DNA of 64,000 bases from Ixodes scapularis (lineage: Eukaryota > Arthropoda > Arachnida > Ixodida > Ixodidae). Where the stretch lies: positions 188,741,027-188,805,026 of the forward strand of contig NW_024609857.1 in NCBI RefSeq assembly GCF_016920785.2, written 5' to 3'. The notes below the pieces were generated by a model, which worked only from the letters and a program-made list of their open reading frames with translations, made no database searches and was not told where the DNA came from. This document shows, piece after piece, positions 45,201 to 55,961 of the stretch (the first letter of the stretch is position 1; each line of letters starts with the position of its first letter). A program made the position numbers and the translations under genes.

Positions 45201-45799
45201 ATGCTTGCCTCTCAATGAACTCGAGTTGGTCGAACAAGACGTCAAAAAAGTTACGAGAAAGAGTACTGGAACATCGACGGCGTAAAACAAAAAGAAGAAT
45301 GTAACAATCAAATTGCCAAGACCTGGAGGAACGGGACAGAGTGAACGAGAGAAAAAGCTGTGGTCCCCACGGAAATGGGATTTATAGTACCGAAGTCTGG
45401 CTGAGTGCTTTGCCGTGCGTGGACTCTAGCCACAGTAGCAGGGCGGAACCACAGCGCGAATCCTTAATTTCGGGCCCACTCTGGAATTCTCTTCGTCTTG
45501 AAGCCAGAGTTCGGAAGAAAAGGCTGATGCATCGAAAGAAAGAGGCGACTCACTAAATACGGCGCTAATTCACCGATGAGTCTATTGACAGCCGTGTGTT
45601 GAATGGTAAAGTGGAGGCTCCGTAATGGATTATGTGGAATTGATAAGGTTAAGGCAACGTTAGAATGTGCTAGCGAAGTGTGGGAACACCCAAACAACAC
45701 TTGTAATAAAACTAAAAGAATATTAATGTTGCTGTTAGGTTTTATTTGTTAGAGGGTATCAGACTTGATTCCCTTGCCTAGCTGGGTTCCAAGATAGTC
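42251..45799. other. AT-rich stretch without a recognised gene
   Basis: Mostly AT-rich to about 44600, then mixed. A 98-codon frame at 44651-44947 in GC-richer DNA (RLRAARDIPLERATAHHRD) is unrecognised. AATAAA-containing sequence at about 44440 (CCAATAAAAGC) could be a retroelement LTR poly(A) signal, but no LTR ends were found. Confidence 0.35.
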
Positions 45800-47455
45800 A
45801 TAATTTTATTAAAAAATGAAAGACGTTCACAAATCTTTGAAATGCGAAATTAGAGACCAGCTCTTGAGGTATTTTAACTTTGCGATATACCGTGCTAAAC
45901 TCTTTGAGAAAGAAATCTATATATACGTACAAATATAGATCACTCTACTCACATATTGGTTCTGCCAGCCTCCTGCTTCGTACCCGTTCCTACGTATTTT
46001 TCCTTCCTCTCCCGTACCCTCCGCTCCTCCTCCTCCTCTATGACCTTCCCTCCTCCTCCTCCTGGTAATCTGTCATCACTTTCCGTACCCTCCCCTCCTC
46101 CTACAGCTTCCCCGCTCAATTTAGCTGAAAATTGACGCCACGTGACCTCAACACCAATTTAATTTCCCCGCTAAATTTAGCGCGGAAAATGACGTCACAT
46201 GTCTTCGTGTGAGGTCACCTATGAACAAATTCTGTTTCTCCGCCAAATTTAAAGGGAAAATTGATATTACGTGACCTCAAACACCAATTGAAATCCCCGC
46301 TAAATCTAGCGGAGAAACTGAAGTGGTATGTGGGTCTGCGACGTCCCATAATGCAACACTGCGTATTCAGTTTCTCCGCTATATTTAGCAGTAAAACGGT
46401 CGTCACATGACCTCGATACCAATTCAGTTTCCCCGCTAACTGTAGCGGGGAAACTGTGACGTCCCATAATGCAACGTGCGTAATTAGGCCTACAGCGGCG
46501 GCGACGCCGACGCTGCTCAACGCGGAAACGGGCGCCTAAAAGCTGCGCTCTAAAAGTAAAAATAAAATTACAGACGTTTACACATCTCTGTTGTGCAAAA
46601 CTACAGCGCAGCTCTTGACGTATTTTTCTGTTGGGACATACCGTGGAAAAGAATTTGAGAGAGAAATGTAGCTATATATAGCTATATATATATATATATA
46701 TGATATTTTGGGGGGCATGCCGGGAAGGACGAGGAGGGTACGGTGGGAGCCTTATAATGCAACCCGCGTGGTGTTTGTTTCAACGCGTTACGTTTTTGGC
46801 CAGTTGCTCCGGATTTTGCGAAGCCGCATCTGGTGAAGCCGTGGCCTGCGACGTCGCATGACATGACGGCTTCTCCTTTAAATTTTGCTGCAAAATTGAC
46901 GCCAAGGGACCTCAACACCAATTCAGTTTCCACGCTAAGTTTAGTGGGGAAAATGGCGTCACATGACTTCGTGTCACGTCACCTATGAACAAATTCAGTT
47001 TGCACCTAGATTTAGCGGGGAAATTGACGTCACATGACTTCAACTTTAATTCCGTTGCCCCGCTAAATTTAGCTGCCAAAATGATGTGACATGACTTCTC
47101 GTCACGTTAGTTATACACAAAGTCGGTTTCCCCGCGAAATTTAGCGGAAAATTTGACGCCACATGACTTCACAACCAATTCAATTCGCAGCTAAATGTAG
47201 CGGGGAAACAGAATTGGTGTTAAGCTTATGTGACGTCAGTCTTGCCGCTAAATATAGCGCGGAAAGTGAATGAGCAGGGTTGCACTATGGGACATCACAG
47301 TCCTACGCACCGGTTCAGTTTCTTCGCTAAATTAAGCGAGGAATTAAATCAATGTATTGGTCTGTGACGTCCCATAGTGCAACGAGCACGGTTACGCCGA
47401 CGGCGACGCCGACGCTGCTTAACGTGAAAACGGGCGCCTAAAAGCTGTGCTAAAA
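45800..47455. repeat. Two-copy tandem duplication packed with small hairpins
   Basis: Copy A (about 45800-46555) and copy B (about 46556-47455) share the same order. Each starts with an AGACGTT...CACA...TCTTGA block, has CATACCGTG/ATACCGTG then a TA-rich stretch, next an array of dyads of the form CCCCGCTAAATTTAGCGGGG separated by TGACGTCACATGACxTC and CCAATTCAGTTT, then GACGTCCCATARTGCAAC. Each ends GGCGACGCCGACGCTGCT, ACG, and CGGGCGCCTAAAAGCTG. Dyads vary in sequence but keep their symmetry. No coding capacity. Confidence 0.85.
46672..46702. repeat. (TA)n microsatellite inside copy B
   Basis: TATATA run with two GC interruptions, at the place where copy A has its own TATATATACG. Confidence 0.9.
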
Positions 47456-49689
47456 AAACTTATATTTTGCTAATAGGTCTTACTGTGACATCTTACTGGC
47501 CGTGACTAATTAACTATACTTTTATAGGGCGCTATTACAAAGCACTAGCAAGTACCGTGTATGAGTTTGAAAAGCATTTTATTAATCAACTGTTATGCTT
47601 TATAGTGTTAACATTATCGCTGGTACGTTATCTATTCGTGCCAAGTTTCGCTTAGTTTTTTACGTACAGTTACCTAAAATACCATTACTTATTATAGTGT
47701 TATATCCGTCCACAATTTCCTGGAATTCAAAGAACACACTACTAGCGTTATGCCAATTTATATATGCTTACTGCTTCCTCCAAATAGCAGTTCCCGCCGT
47801 GAGACCAATAATATTGCGAAAAAAAGAAATAAGCAAAAGTATGTTTTAACGGAAGAAAACGTCCGGAAAATAGCGTTATTGTTCGCTGGAACGCTTCGAG
47901 CCGGTGCGGCTCTGTATTCCGACTCAAGTCAGCCGTCGAAGCACCGCTCGGAACTGGGGCACAGAAAATGCGGGGACCGATGGTCAACCTAAGTGTCATG
48001 AATATATATCTACCAAACTTTTAAGCATAAAAACGAAATAAAAAAATAAGAACAGCACTCTCAATGTACAATGAAAGCGTATTTTCTCCTAAAGTGTTGT
48101 TGGCGTGGAAGAAGTAACCTAAGTATAATAACTTCGGGACTTGTGTTTCCTTTTCAATGCTTATCTGTAACTTTTTATTTGTAATTTCCGTATCACACCA
48201 AGCGCGACATCAGGCAACGTCACGCACTGACGGAGTCAATAATGATCAGCCAAACGTGCCTCGTCACGGCTTTTGTCGTTTTTTTTTTTTTTATTTCGTT
48301 TGTCATTAACGGCTGAATCGATCACCCACGAAATAGCGCAGGGATCGCAGAGGATCGTATACCGTAAGTGAAACGGACAGTATGAAAAGAAGTTGGCGTT
48401 CAATACGCATTAGATTTCTTACAATGTTGGTATCAAGGCGTCCGCTCGCTCAAAGTTCACCCAAGATTGGACGTTCGCACACGATCAAGTTCTCTCTAAA
48501 GAAGAACATCGAGAAGCCTCAAGCGCATTGTTCGACCCGTGAGAAGATAACTCGATTTGTATCGAAATATTGGCCCGCTCCAATACTCTGGCGCTATCGA
48601 CCTCTTGAAGCAACGGTTAAAGAAGGGAAACCGTCGCAGCACCCTCGCACGCCATTTCTAAAATTCTGATTCTGCCTTTATCGCTCTCAGTACGGCGGCG
48701 ATCTGGATAGAGGCGCGCCGATCGCTTCGTATCAAGGGAGGCCTCACTGAAGAACTAGAACACGACTGTTATAGCACAGCTGCCCCATCCAAATATTGCG
48801 CTTTTTTTTTGTTCCAGCCGAGTGCAGCCATGTTTTTCTTCAAGCTTCTTCTCGGCGGAACGTGCCCATGCAGGTCTCTACCACTCAGCATCAGCGAACG
48901 CAAATATAGCGGAGGGGGGGGGGGGGGGGGGGGATGTTGGAGGCTTATTGGCAGATTATTGCGACAGACACCTTACCACCCTTCCTCTTAAATTTTTATT
49001 CGATTAGGCTTTTCTTTTCATTATCGTCTCAAACGTTGTTCTCAGTTTTACATGCGTTTTTTAATTCTTTTTTTGATGTGCAACATATTTCGGAATAAAA
49101 CTGCAGGAACTTTGCTTTTCCCGATGCTATTGATGAAAATTTAAATAACTTTTCACTTTCCTCACCTTAGATATACTCATGAGCCTTGGTTTAACAGTTT
49201 TTTTTTCATTAGGTTGTTTGTGCGTACAATTTCTAATATCATCATTCTCATGCACTAAACAATAAATGTTCTACAATTTTCCGGTTTTCGAGAATGTTTT
49301 TCTTCCATATTTCCTTTCACCCTTTGATGCCCAGCGTTGTCCATGAGTAACAACTCGAACATAATTCTTTTTCTCCCCCGAAACCCGCGAATCTATGCAA
49401 TTAGTGCCATCAGCCGCAAGGCCGAGGCGACCTGAGCTTCTAGAAATAAAAAAAAGAGGGCGGCACTTGTCCGTTTTCACTCTTCCGCTGCACGTGTCTA
49501 AACCGGCGCGCGACCTCGTCCCGCCAGTGTTCCAGGTGAGCGAACATTGATGAAAACAAATGTAGGATGTGATAATGAAACAAATCCTTGATTGAAATCT
49601 CGTACTAATTGACTTACAGAGACGTATGTGCAGCGAAAATGAACTTACAGTTTGTGAAAGCTCAGTAGCAGCCTGACAAGTATGATGTT
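47456..49689. other. Intergenic stretch, no recognised gene
   Basis: Contains a G20 tract at 48914-48933 and open frames at 47750-47992 (TEENVRKIALLFAGTLRAG) and 48382-48669 that look slightly gene-like but match no known family. On the plus strand at about 49480-49535 an open stretch (FTLPLHVSKPARDLVPPVFQ) ends at a good donor, CCAG/GTGAGC, a weak exon candidate. Confidence 0.35.
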
Positions 49690-50522
49690 GCCCAGGAGCA
49701 ACATCGGGCATATGTGGGTAGCATTGGTACTGGTGACGACAAATTGGTGGGGTATCCGTTATGGATCACCCGCGGCTAAAATCTTCAAATATTAATGACT
49801 TCTATGGTTAAAAGATTTTGCACATTAAATAAAGAAATAATAAAAATAGTTATCTGGTGTACAAGTGTCACTGCACGCAACTCTGCACCAAAAGAAGTTT
49901 TTATCTGCTCGCTTTCCGTTTTCAAATCGCGCAAGCCCTGGCACACCTGAAGGCCAGGCCTTTGAAGAGAAGGTACGCGTCAGACACATTGGAAAATGAA
50001 AATGCATCTCCAAGCAAGTTCACTCGGCCACTAAACTCAAGACCGACAGATGATGTGAGCATGGGCGTGCCAACCGGTGGGGAAGGGGGGCTCTTGCCCC
50101 CCCCCCCCCCCCCTCAGTTCTCAGAGTGTGTGTGTGTGGGGGGGGGGGGGCAAGGCATGTGCTTTGCCCCCCCTCCCCCATGAAACCGCCGCCACTGGGC
50201 AAAGCAAACACTGGCCGGCGGCGTCCATGGACACCAACGGCACAACCCCCAGGCCCTGGGGGGGGGGGGGGGGGGGTCTGGTTTCCCTCCCCCCCACTCA
50301 AAAACAAGTTGGTGCGCCACTGAATGTGAGGTATGATGGCACGCACCACTGTCCTGAGTACACTGAAAAGAAGAGCAGGTGCAAATACAGCAGAACGGGT
50401 TACACGTTCTTGTACTGAGCAAAATGCGAGATGCAAGTGTGCCTTCTCCCAAGTCGCAACCGTTTTCACTCGTTTCGCGTGAAGTAGTGCCGAAGATGCC
50501 CAACGTTGTTCAGGAGCAACAT
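49690..50522. mobile_element. TIR-bounded element rich in poly-G and poly-C
   Basis: The left end GATGTTGCCCAGGAGCAACA, then TCGGGCAT, is approximately the inverse of the right end ATGCCCAACG, then TTGTTCAGGAGCAACAT. Each terminus also contains its own dyad, GTTGCCCAGGAGCAAC. Inside are C17 (50097-50113), G13 (50138-50150) and G19 (50258-50276), with GGGCGTGCCAACCGGTGG near 50065. G-rich 'GGGCGTGCC' repeats with paired C and G runs are common in invertebrate genomes. No transposase. Confidence 0.5.
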
Positions 50523-50706
50523 ATCATTATGCGTTCACACATAAAGCTAATAATATTCTGAGACCAGGTTTTTGTTTTTTTGTCTGGTCTAAATCCGCAC
50601 CAAAGATCGTAGTTGTGCGGGACTTAAAGTAAAGTTTTGGGCATCAAAGGAAATGCAATATATTCGGGGTGGGTGCAATAATACCTGCTGTTTATAAAAG
50701 AAAGAA

Positions 50707-50709
<3 letters not shown>

Positions 50710-50744
<35 letters not shown>

Positions 50745-50747
50745 TTT
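50710..50747. repeat. (TTTA)n microsatellite
   Basis: About nine and a half TTTA units. Confidence 0.95.
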
Positions 50748-51597
50748 GGTACTTTTGATTTGCCCCTCAACAGCCCGTGGGTTTACAGGGAAGTGCACCA
50801 GTGCAAACAGGCAAAAAAATGAAACAACACAAAATACAAGATGCAGAAATAGAACCATGTCTTGAAAAAAAAATTCACATTTGAATATGTCATATCAATT
50901 AAATGTGATATCAGTCAGTGCAAAGTGTACAGCGCTAAAATGATGTTGAGTTTTCCTTTGGTATGCAAACACTACACCAACACAATTTGTCACTTTAGAT
51001 GAAAGCATGCATTACATTACTGGGTGGGTTAGAAAGCACAAAGAAAAACTGTCATTGCAAAAGCTACACGTAGCATGAAAAATATAAATTTCTTGTTTTT
51101 TAATGACAAACAACGTTTACATAGCGGTGCACAGCGCTTTTGATAATTTAGCTTAGGCTGAGATCCTTCAATTTGGGTTCGTGTTTTGGGAATCTGTATT
51201 TTACCTTCTTCATTGTCTTTTAAAGTGCCACTGAGAAGCAATCTTGGCCCACTTTTTCGTTATAATTTTTGCAAATCACACTGTGTGCTTAAATTGATTC
51301 AAGTTTTAATGTTCGCTAATAACGTCACCTTCTTCATTTCGTGTTTTTTTTTTTCTTATTTAAGATAATGCGTCGATGGGTTCGAAGTGACGTGCGAACA
51401 GCCAATTTCTCCTCAACGGCCTCAAGTCGAAAGCAATGTCTCTAGAAAAGGTTAACCATTCCAGTTTTACTTAAAGAGTAGGAAAGAATTCAATCTACCG
51501 AGTGACCTTGTAAATTTCTCTAACCCAGCCTTGCAGTTTCATTATCAGGTGTCTAACCAAATTAAACTAGACGTTCGCGTTTAGTCACCGTAACATC
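50748..51597. other. AT-rich stretch without a recognised gene
   Basis: No open frame above 70 codons and no repeat family recognised. Confidence 0.4.
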
Positions 51598-51845
51598 CAT
51601 CCCCCTTTGAGATGTGGCGACAGATAGTCTATGCTGTAGACTAGGAATTTATCCAACGCAGTACGACTGCTAGTCTCGGCTCTTAAACGTACCTCACACA
51701 GTATCGATACACGGCCGCAAAGCGGCAAGAAGCTGATCCAGATCAAAACTGGCAAACTTCGCCAGGGATCCACGAGTTCTGCAACGCGAACTTTCTCTCC
51801 AGGTGCTTCGAGCAGCGGTGCGCAAACGCACTCGCCCACTTATCT
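51598..51845 (-). repeat. tRNA-derived SINE, minus strand, copy 2 (diverged)
   Basis: Aligns with 37600-37893 in the same orientation: CAGTACGACTGCTAG versus CAGTACGACCGCTAA, GATACACGGCCGCA versus GATACACGACCGCA, GCTGATCCAG versus GCTCATCCAG, and CGAACTTTCTCTCCA versus CGAGCTTTCCCTCCA. The poly-G of copy 1 is absent, so that tract expanded after the copies separated. Confidence 0.65.
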
Positions 51846-53033
51846 CTCCCTCATCATTAGGTATCACCACTCTGTAATGCCATCTTTAGAACTCGTGGAT
51901 CGATATCTCGTTTCACAACACGATTTTCTTCGCACGCATGATTTTGTTGCTATTAATTTCCGCGTGCGCACAAAGCTATACTCGAACTCTATATTTGGAA
52001 GTTATATTTGCCATACTGTGTCGTGTTCTGTTGGACGCGTTCAAAGAAGTTTTATGCGAATTACCTGATGCACGTATTAAATCGTAAGCGTTACCAAGGG
52101 CAAGTTCGCCTGCTCCTTAAGCCCCTTGTGGGTTTGTTTACTCGCCAGATGCACCCGGGTGTTCTTTGTTCCCCACCCCGAAACGAAGCGCGGGTCCCGG
52201 CGTATTATATTCGAGTTCTTTGATCACTGAATGTTAAGTCGGTCTCGTATTCCACTAATGCCACGATCCCATTGGCCGCAGAGCGATTAACTTAGGCTTA
52301 TGACCCCGGTTTGCTCAACACCTCCTTGGAACTGTACTCTCTCCACAACACTGAACGTCACCTATGTTTCAGGACGCCGCTGACCGTTGGTCGCGCCAAC
52401 GAAGTCGCGCGTATATGATAACTATTGTGAGAGAGGGAGCGATTCATCAGTAGCGCTGCCCGTTATCAGACCTCTAGTGTGACGTTATGGAGGAGGGTAC
52501 GTAGCCCTCATCAGTATCTAGGTGGTGTTGGTGTGCTTCCTTCGAGCTTTTTATTTGTTTTTGTTATTAATTTAACGTCGGTGTGCCACTTTTAATTCAA
52601 GATGTGTATCTCTTCATGGCATAATTACGGTCAATATCGCTGGTATTAAGAAGTCGAATATATTTAGATTAAGATATTTTTGCGGTACTAAGAAGAAACG
52701 TATAGTTTTCATTGGATCTTGTAGAGGAGCATCGCAAACGACTATGGTCACCGAAAAATAAACGAATACAGGGCATGGTGAATCCCGATTATCGTATCAT
52801 TACGCCGCAGCCAATAAGGTTGAGGCACCAGGCACTAAGAACGTGGAACAACGAATCCCGAGCAAGAGGCATGATCTTGGTAAGTCCCGCCCAGCGCTTT
52901 TTGATCTGCCGGTTACTATAAATAGGCCATTCCTAAGTGTATTTCAGACGCCTTCAAAGCTTTTTTGGCATCAACCTAAAACAAAACTTTGTAGCGTACC
53001 ATATCGACTGAATTGTAAAAATAAACTAACCAC

Positions 53034-53067
<34 letters not shown>

Positions 53068-53400
53068 TATAATCACAGGCACACACTAAAGCTATTTTTT
53101 CATCGCATCCTCGATATTTTTTTTTATTTTTTTACCGCCTCTTCATTTCAGCAGAAATGTTCGGGACCCAATCACTGTACTGCACGCAGGAAGCAGCTCG
53201 GCGAATCGTAATGCCAAAAAAATATTTTTAGACTTAAACAAAATATTTGACGCGACACTGTTAATGATCCGTGTCTCATCACATAATTTCACACGATTGA
53301 CGTCACATAATTTCACACTATAGCGTGATACAGTCTCATATAATGCCGTACATATATTTTTTTGTATAATTATATTTCCAACATCGGTATTTGTCAAATT
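51846..53400. other. Intergenic stretch, no recognised gene
   Basis: A plus-strand frame near 52712-52921 begins LVEEHRKRLWSPKNK, faintly like a MADF-type DNA-binding start, but loses similarity at once. (AT)n occurs at 53051-53070. No gene is called. Confidence 0.35.
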
Positions 53401-53411
53401 CCCTGGGACGT

Positions 53412-53482
53412 GCCGTGATTGTGTAGTGGTTAGTACTTTGAATTGTGTATTCGCCAAACCACCTTGGCAGATTGCAGTGGTC
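53412..53482 (+). pseudogene. tRNA-His-like pseudogene
   Basis: GCCGTGATTGTGTAGTGGTT, then AGTACTTTGAATTGTG, follows the 5' half of eukaryotic tRNA-His (GTG anticodon) closely: acceptor GCCGTGA, D arm, and anticodon TTGTG in register. The 3' half is degenerate (CACCTTGGCAGATTGCAGTGG) and lacks a B box GGTTCGAATCC. The total length of 71 nt fits a tRNA. Likely a dead gene copy or a truncated SINE head. Confidence 0.6.
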
Positions 53483-53608
53483 AGTTATTTAATTGCTTTG
53501 CGAGAAACGAAACTAAAATAAATTTTTGAAGTGTTGTGGATTCCACCGTGTACCAAGGCCATCACAAATCGTGAATTTTTAGTGTTGTTTTTAGGGGAGA
53601 GGAGCCTT

Positions 53609-53847
53609 CCCAAGCAGCACAAATTTTAGCCAAGCAATGGCCAATGTCTGGCGATGGTCTTTTGGCCGGTGGCCAGAAAGTGGCCATTCAATGGCCAATG
53701 CTTGGCCGATGGCTGATGGCCAGTGGCCATTGGCCAATGGCCAGATAAAGGCCAGTCACCGGCCAGTCTCTGGCCACTGTCTGGCCACTTGGCCAAGGAC
53801 CAGTGCCAGCCATTGGCCGATGACTGGCCAACTCTGTGCTGCTTGGG
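53609..53847. repeat. GGCCA satellite bracketed by a 13-bp inverted repeat
   Basis: CCCAAGCAGCACA at 53609-53621 and TGTGCTGCTTGGG at 53835-53847 are perfect inverted repeats. Between them are over 20 degenerate TGGCCA/GGCCAGT units, themselves palindromic (TGGCCA). The 74-codon Trp/Pro/Ala-rich frame over it is an artefact of the repeat. Confidence 0.9.
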
Positions 53848-54052
53848 TTAAGCCTTCTTAAAACGTGACGTCTTTAGTGGATCCCGATGATGACCAGGAT
53901 GTTTCTAATCGAAGTAAGAGATTTAGTCTTGCTAATTATAACACTATTCCTTATCCAAATTATGCAAAACCTGATTATGGAAAAGTACCTACTTAGATGC
54001 ACACAATAAGCACCTATACGTGATCGCCGGTTTTACTGTTGTATTTTTCCTT

Positions 54053-54627
54053 TTAATAAATTGCGTTTCCAAAGCCAATATTCTTGGGGTTATCCTCATC
54101 GTTGACACCAACATACGCTTTTCTAACCCAAGCAGGTATATCAGCGTTTGCTTCAAATATTCGAGCACGCAACATATTGAGCCTTCACTGCATATGTTGC
54201 TGCCGAGTTGTAAAGCAACTTTCAGCAGCTACTTCTACAAGTACGGTACACTGCTCAACACTGTCAACGCGAAAAAGCGATCGCCAGATTTGCTTAATGT
54301 ATTTCTTTAGAATTAAAAGACCGTCATCAAAACTACATGTCGAGGAAAGTTCTCACCCGGGGTACCAACGTAAGGTGTAAAATTTAGTAGCCGCTTGTAC
54401 CTCTTCAAAGCAAAAGGCATGAAACTGCCAGCCAATTTGGTGTTCGCGCTGATGTAGTGCGCCCCGGCGCAGTACATGAGTGCCGCATCAGCGTTCGATC
54501 TAAACTCAGGTTGAATCACACGCTGCGAGCTGGAAACGTTGCCCAAGGTATGTCGACCGACAATTTTGCTTGATCGTGCGTCAGTAAATGGTACCTTTAG
54601 GTGAGACAGTTTTCGTGTTCATAATAC
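54053..54627 (-). pseudogene. Decayed coding-like sequence, family not recognised
   Basis: Two gene-like minus-strand stretches lie in order. The first, about 54627-54353, reads LSHLKVPFTDARSSKIVGRH then ALMYCAGAHYISANTKLAGS and LKRYKRLLNFTPYVG; a donor-like GG/GTGAGA follows at about 54353. The second, about 54310-54053, reads KKYIKQIWRSLFRVD, has one internal stop, then reads IFEANADIPAWVRKAYVGVN and ends at TAA (54053). Codon use is less AT-biased than the surroundings. The frame changes and the stop indicate a pseudogene or unrecognised intron boundaries. I do not recognise the family; a host gene or a transposon are both possible. Confidence 0.4.
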
Positions 54628-55769
54628 GCTTTGAAGCGAAACGATAAAACAACCGTTGACGTATCTCTGCTAACTGTAGCGCAGTACCTTCCGAAATAGG
54701 CCCTTCGGTCCTGGCAGAAACTGCGATGATTTTGCTTTATGAGACGCGTAAGTTTTACAAAAAGCATGTGGCCTGCACAGATTTTGTGGATAGTTATCTT
54801 TGGTTACGACTAAGAACGTTTAACCTTAAACGACAATTCCAAAAGCGAGTAAAAATAAATATAAAGCAAAAGGTTGAGGATGACGAAAGAGGGCGCTCTT
54901 TTTTAGTTTTCTAACATTGAACCTAATGACCGCGGGCAAAGTAATCTTAGCGACACCTTGATAATAAAAGCGTACCGAAAATAGAAGGACATTAAGGGTC
55001 CTCCCATTGAAGAGCCATTACGGCGGGGCTAAGTTTTGCCGAGCGAAATAACCGAGACCTCCGAAATATAAAAAAGTAAAATAATGAAAGAACGGCGCTT
55101 GTTTCTGGATTGATGTTCGTCTTTGTGGGGAAGGGAAGAGAAAACGGTGGGGGGAGGGTAGGTATCTAAGGCTGACGTTTTATTTGATGTGCCTACTCCT
55201 CAAGGACCTCTTTTAATTTCGTCTTAATAAAAATAATATTACGGTTTGAAATTTATTCAAATCAAGTCGTGTTTTATATGTGCTAGCAAGAATCGCATGC
55301 GAGCATAGAACACGCTTTAATTAGCGCTGCCCGGCGGAAACTTCGACTATCCGCTGTGGAGATGTTTCGGAGCCTGTTATTAAAAAGCTTCCCTTTATTT
55401 GATGGTGGCGAAACAAGCTTAATTAGGACACGGGTCTAATGACGTTGTAAACCAAATAATATTTTTTCTTATACGAAAAAAAAAATTACCGCGTGAACAT
55501 CTTTTCCGCGCATCCGTGAAAACATCCCCCCGAAAGGGTGTTTTCATTTAGGTTACTAAAGCTTGTTTCGAGTGGTGGTATGATACTCACTGAGAGTCTA
55601 TGAAACGTAGGACATTTGGCCGACGAGAAGGGACAAGGACGAATCACAATATAATAGCATAGACTTTGTATTAAAGCTTTATACGACGCTAAAATTTTTT
55701 CCGCATATTTTATCATTTCTTGACTGCTATACGTGCTGACAAAACAGATATTAGATAATTGTATTACCC

Positions 55770-55907
55770 CGCAGCACACATCCCCGGCTCATACTTGGGA
55801 CAGCTTGGCGCAAGCTTGGGCCAGCCTTGAGCCAAGTTGGCTCTAGCTCGCGCAAATCTGGCCCAAGCCTGGGCCGAGGAAGTATGCTACTTGGCATACT
55901 TCCTCGG
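55770..55907. repeat. CTTGGGCC-type satellite
   Basis: Degenerate units such as AGCTTGGCGCAAGCTTGGGC and GCCCAAGCCTGGGCC, symmetric on both strands. Left flank ATCCCCGGCTCATACTT is mirrored by AAGTATGC...GCTCGGGGAT on the right. Similar in style to the GGCCA array 2 kb upstream. Confidence 0.8.
55874..55907. repeat. Perfect hairpin, 14-bp stem and 6-nt loop
   Basis: CCGAGGAAGTATGC, loop TACTTG, GCATACTTCCTCGG. Confidence 0.97.
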
Positions 55908-55913
55908 CTCGGG

Positions 55914-55961
55914 GATTCAACCGTGTGTTACAGGGTATACCCTGTAACACACGGTTGAATC
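55914..55961. repeat. 48-bp perfect palindrome with no spacer
   Basis: Reading outward from the centre GGTATACC, both 24-nt arms match without mismatch (left arm begins GATTCAACCGTGTGTTACAG). Only 6 nt separate it from the preceding hairpin. Confidence 0.97.

Noticed and set aside
50020..50503. Long Pro/Gly-rich frames on both strands
   Set aside because: Artefacts of C17, G13 and G19 tracts inside a probable repeat element.
52712..52921. Possible MADF-domain start (LVEEHRKRLW)
   Set aside because: Similarity ends after about 12 residues and no exon borders fit.
53637..53861. 74-codon Trp/Pro-rich plus-strand frame
   Set aside because: Product of a GGCCA satellite.
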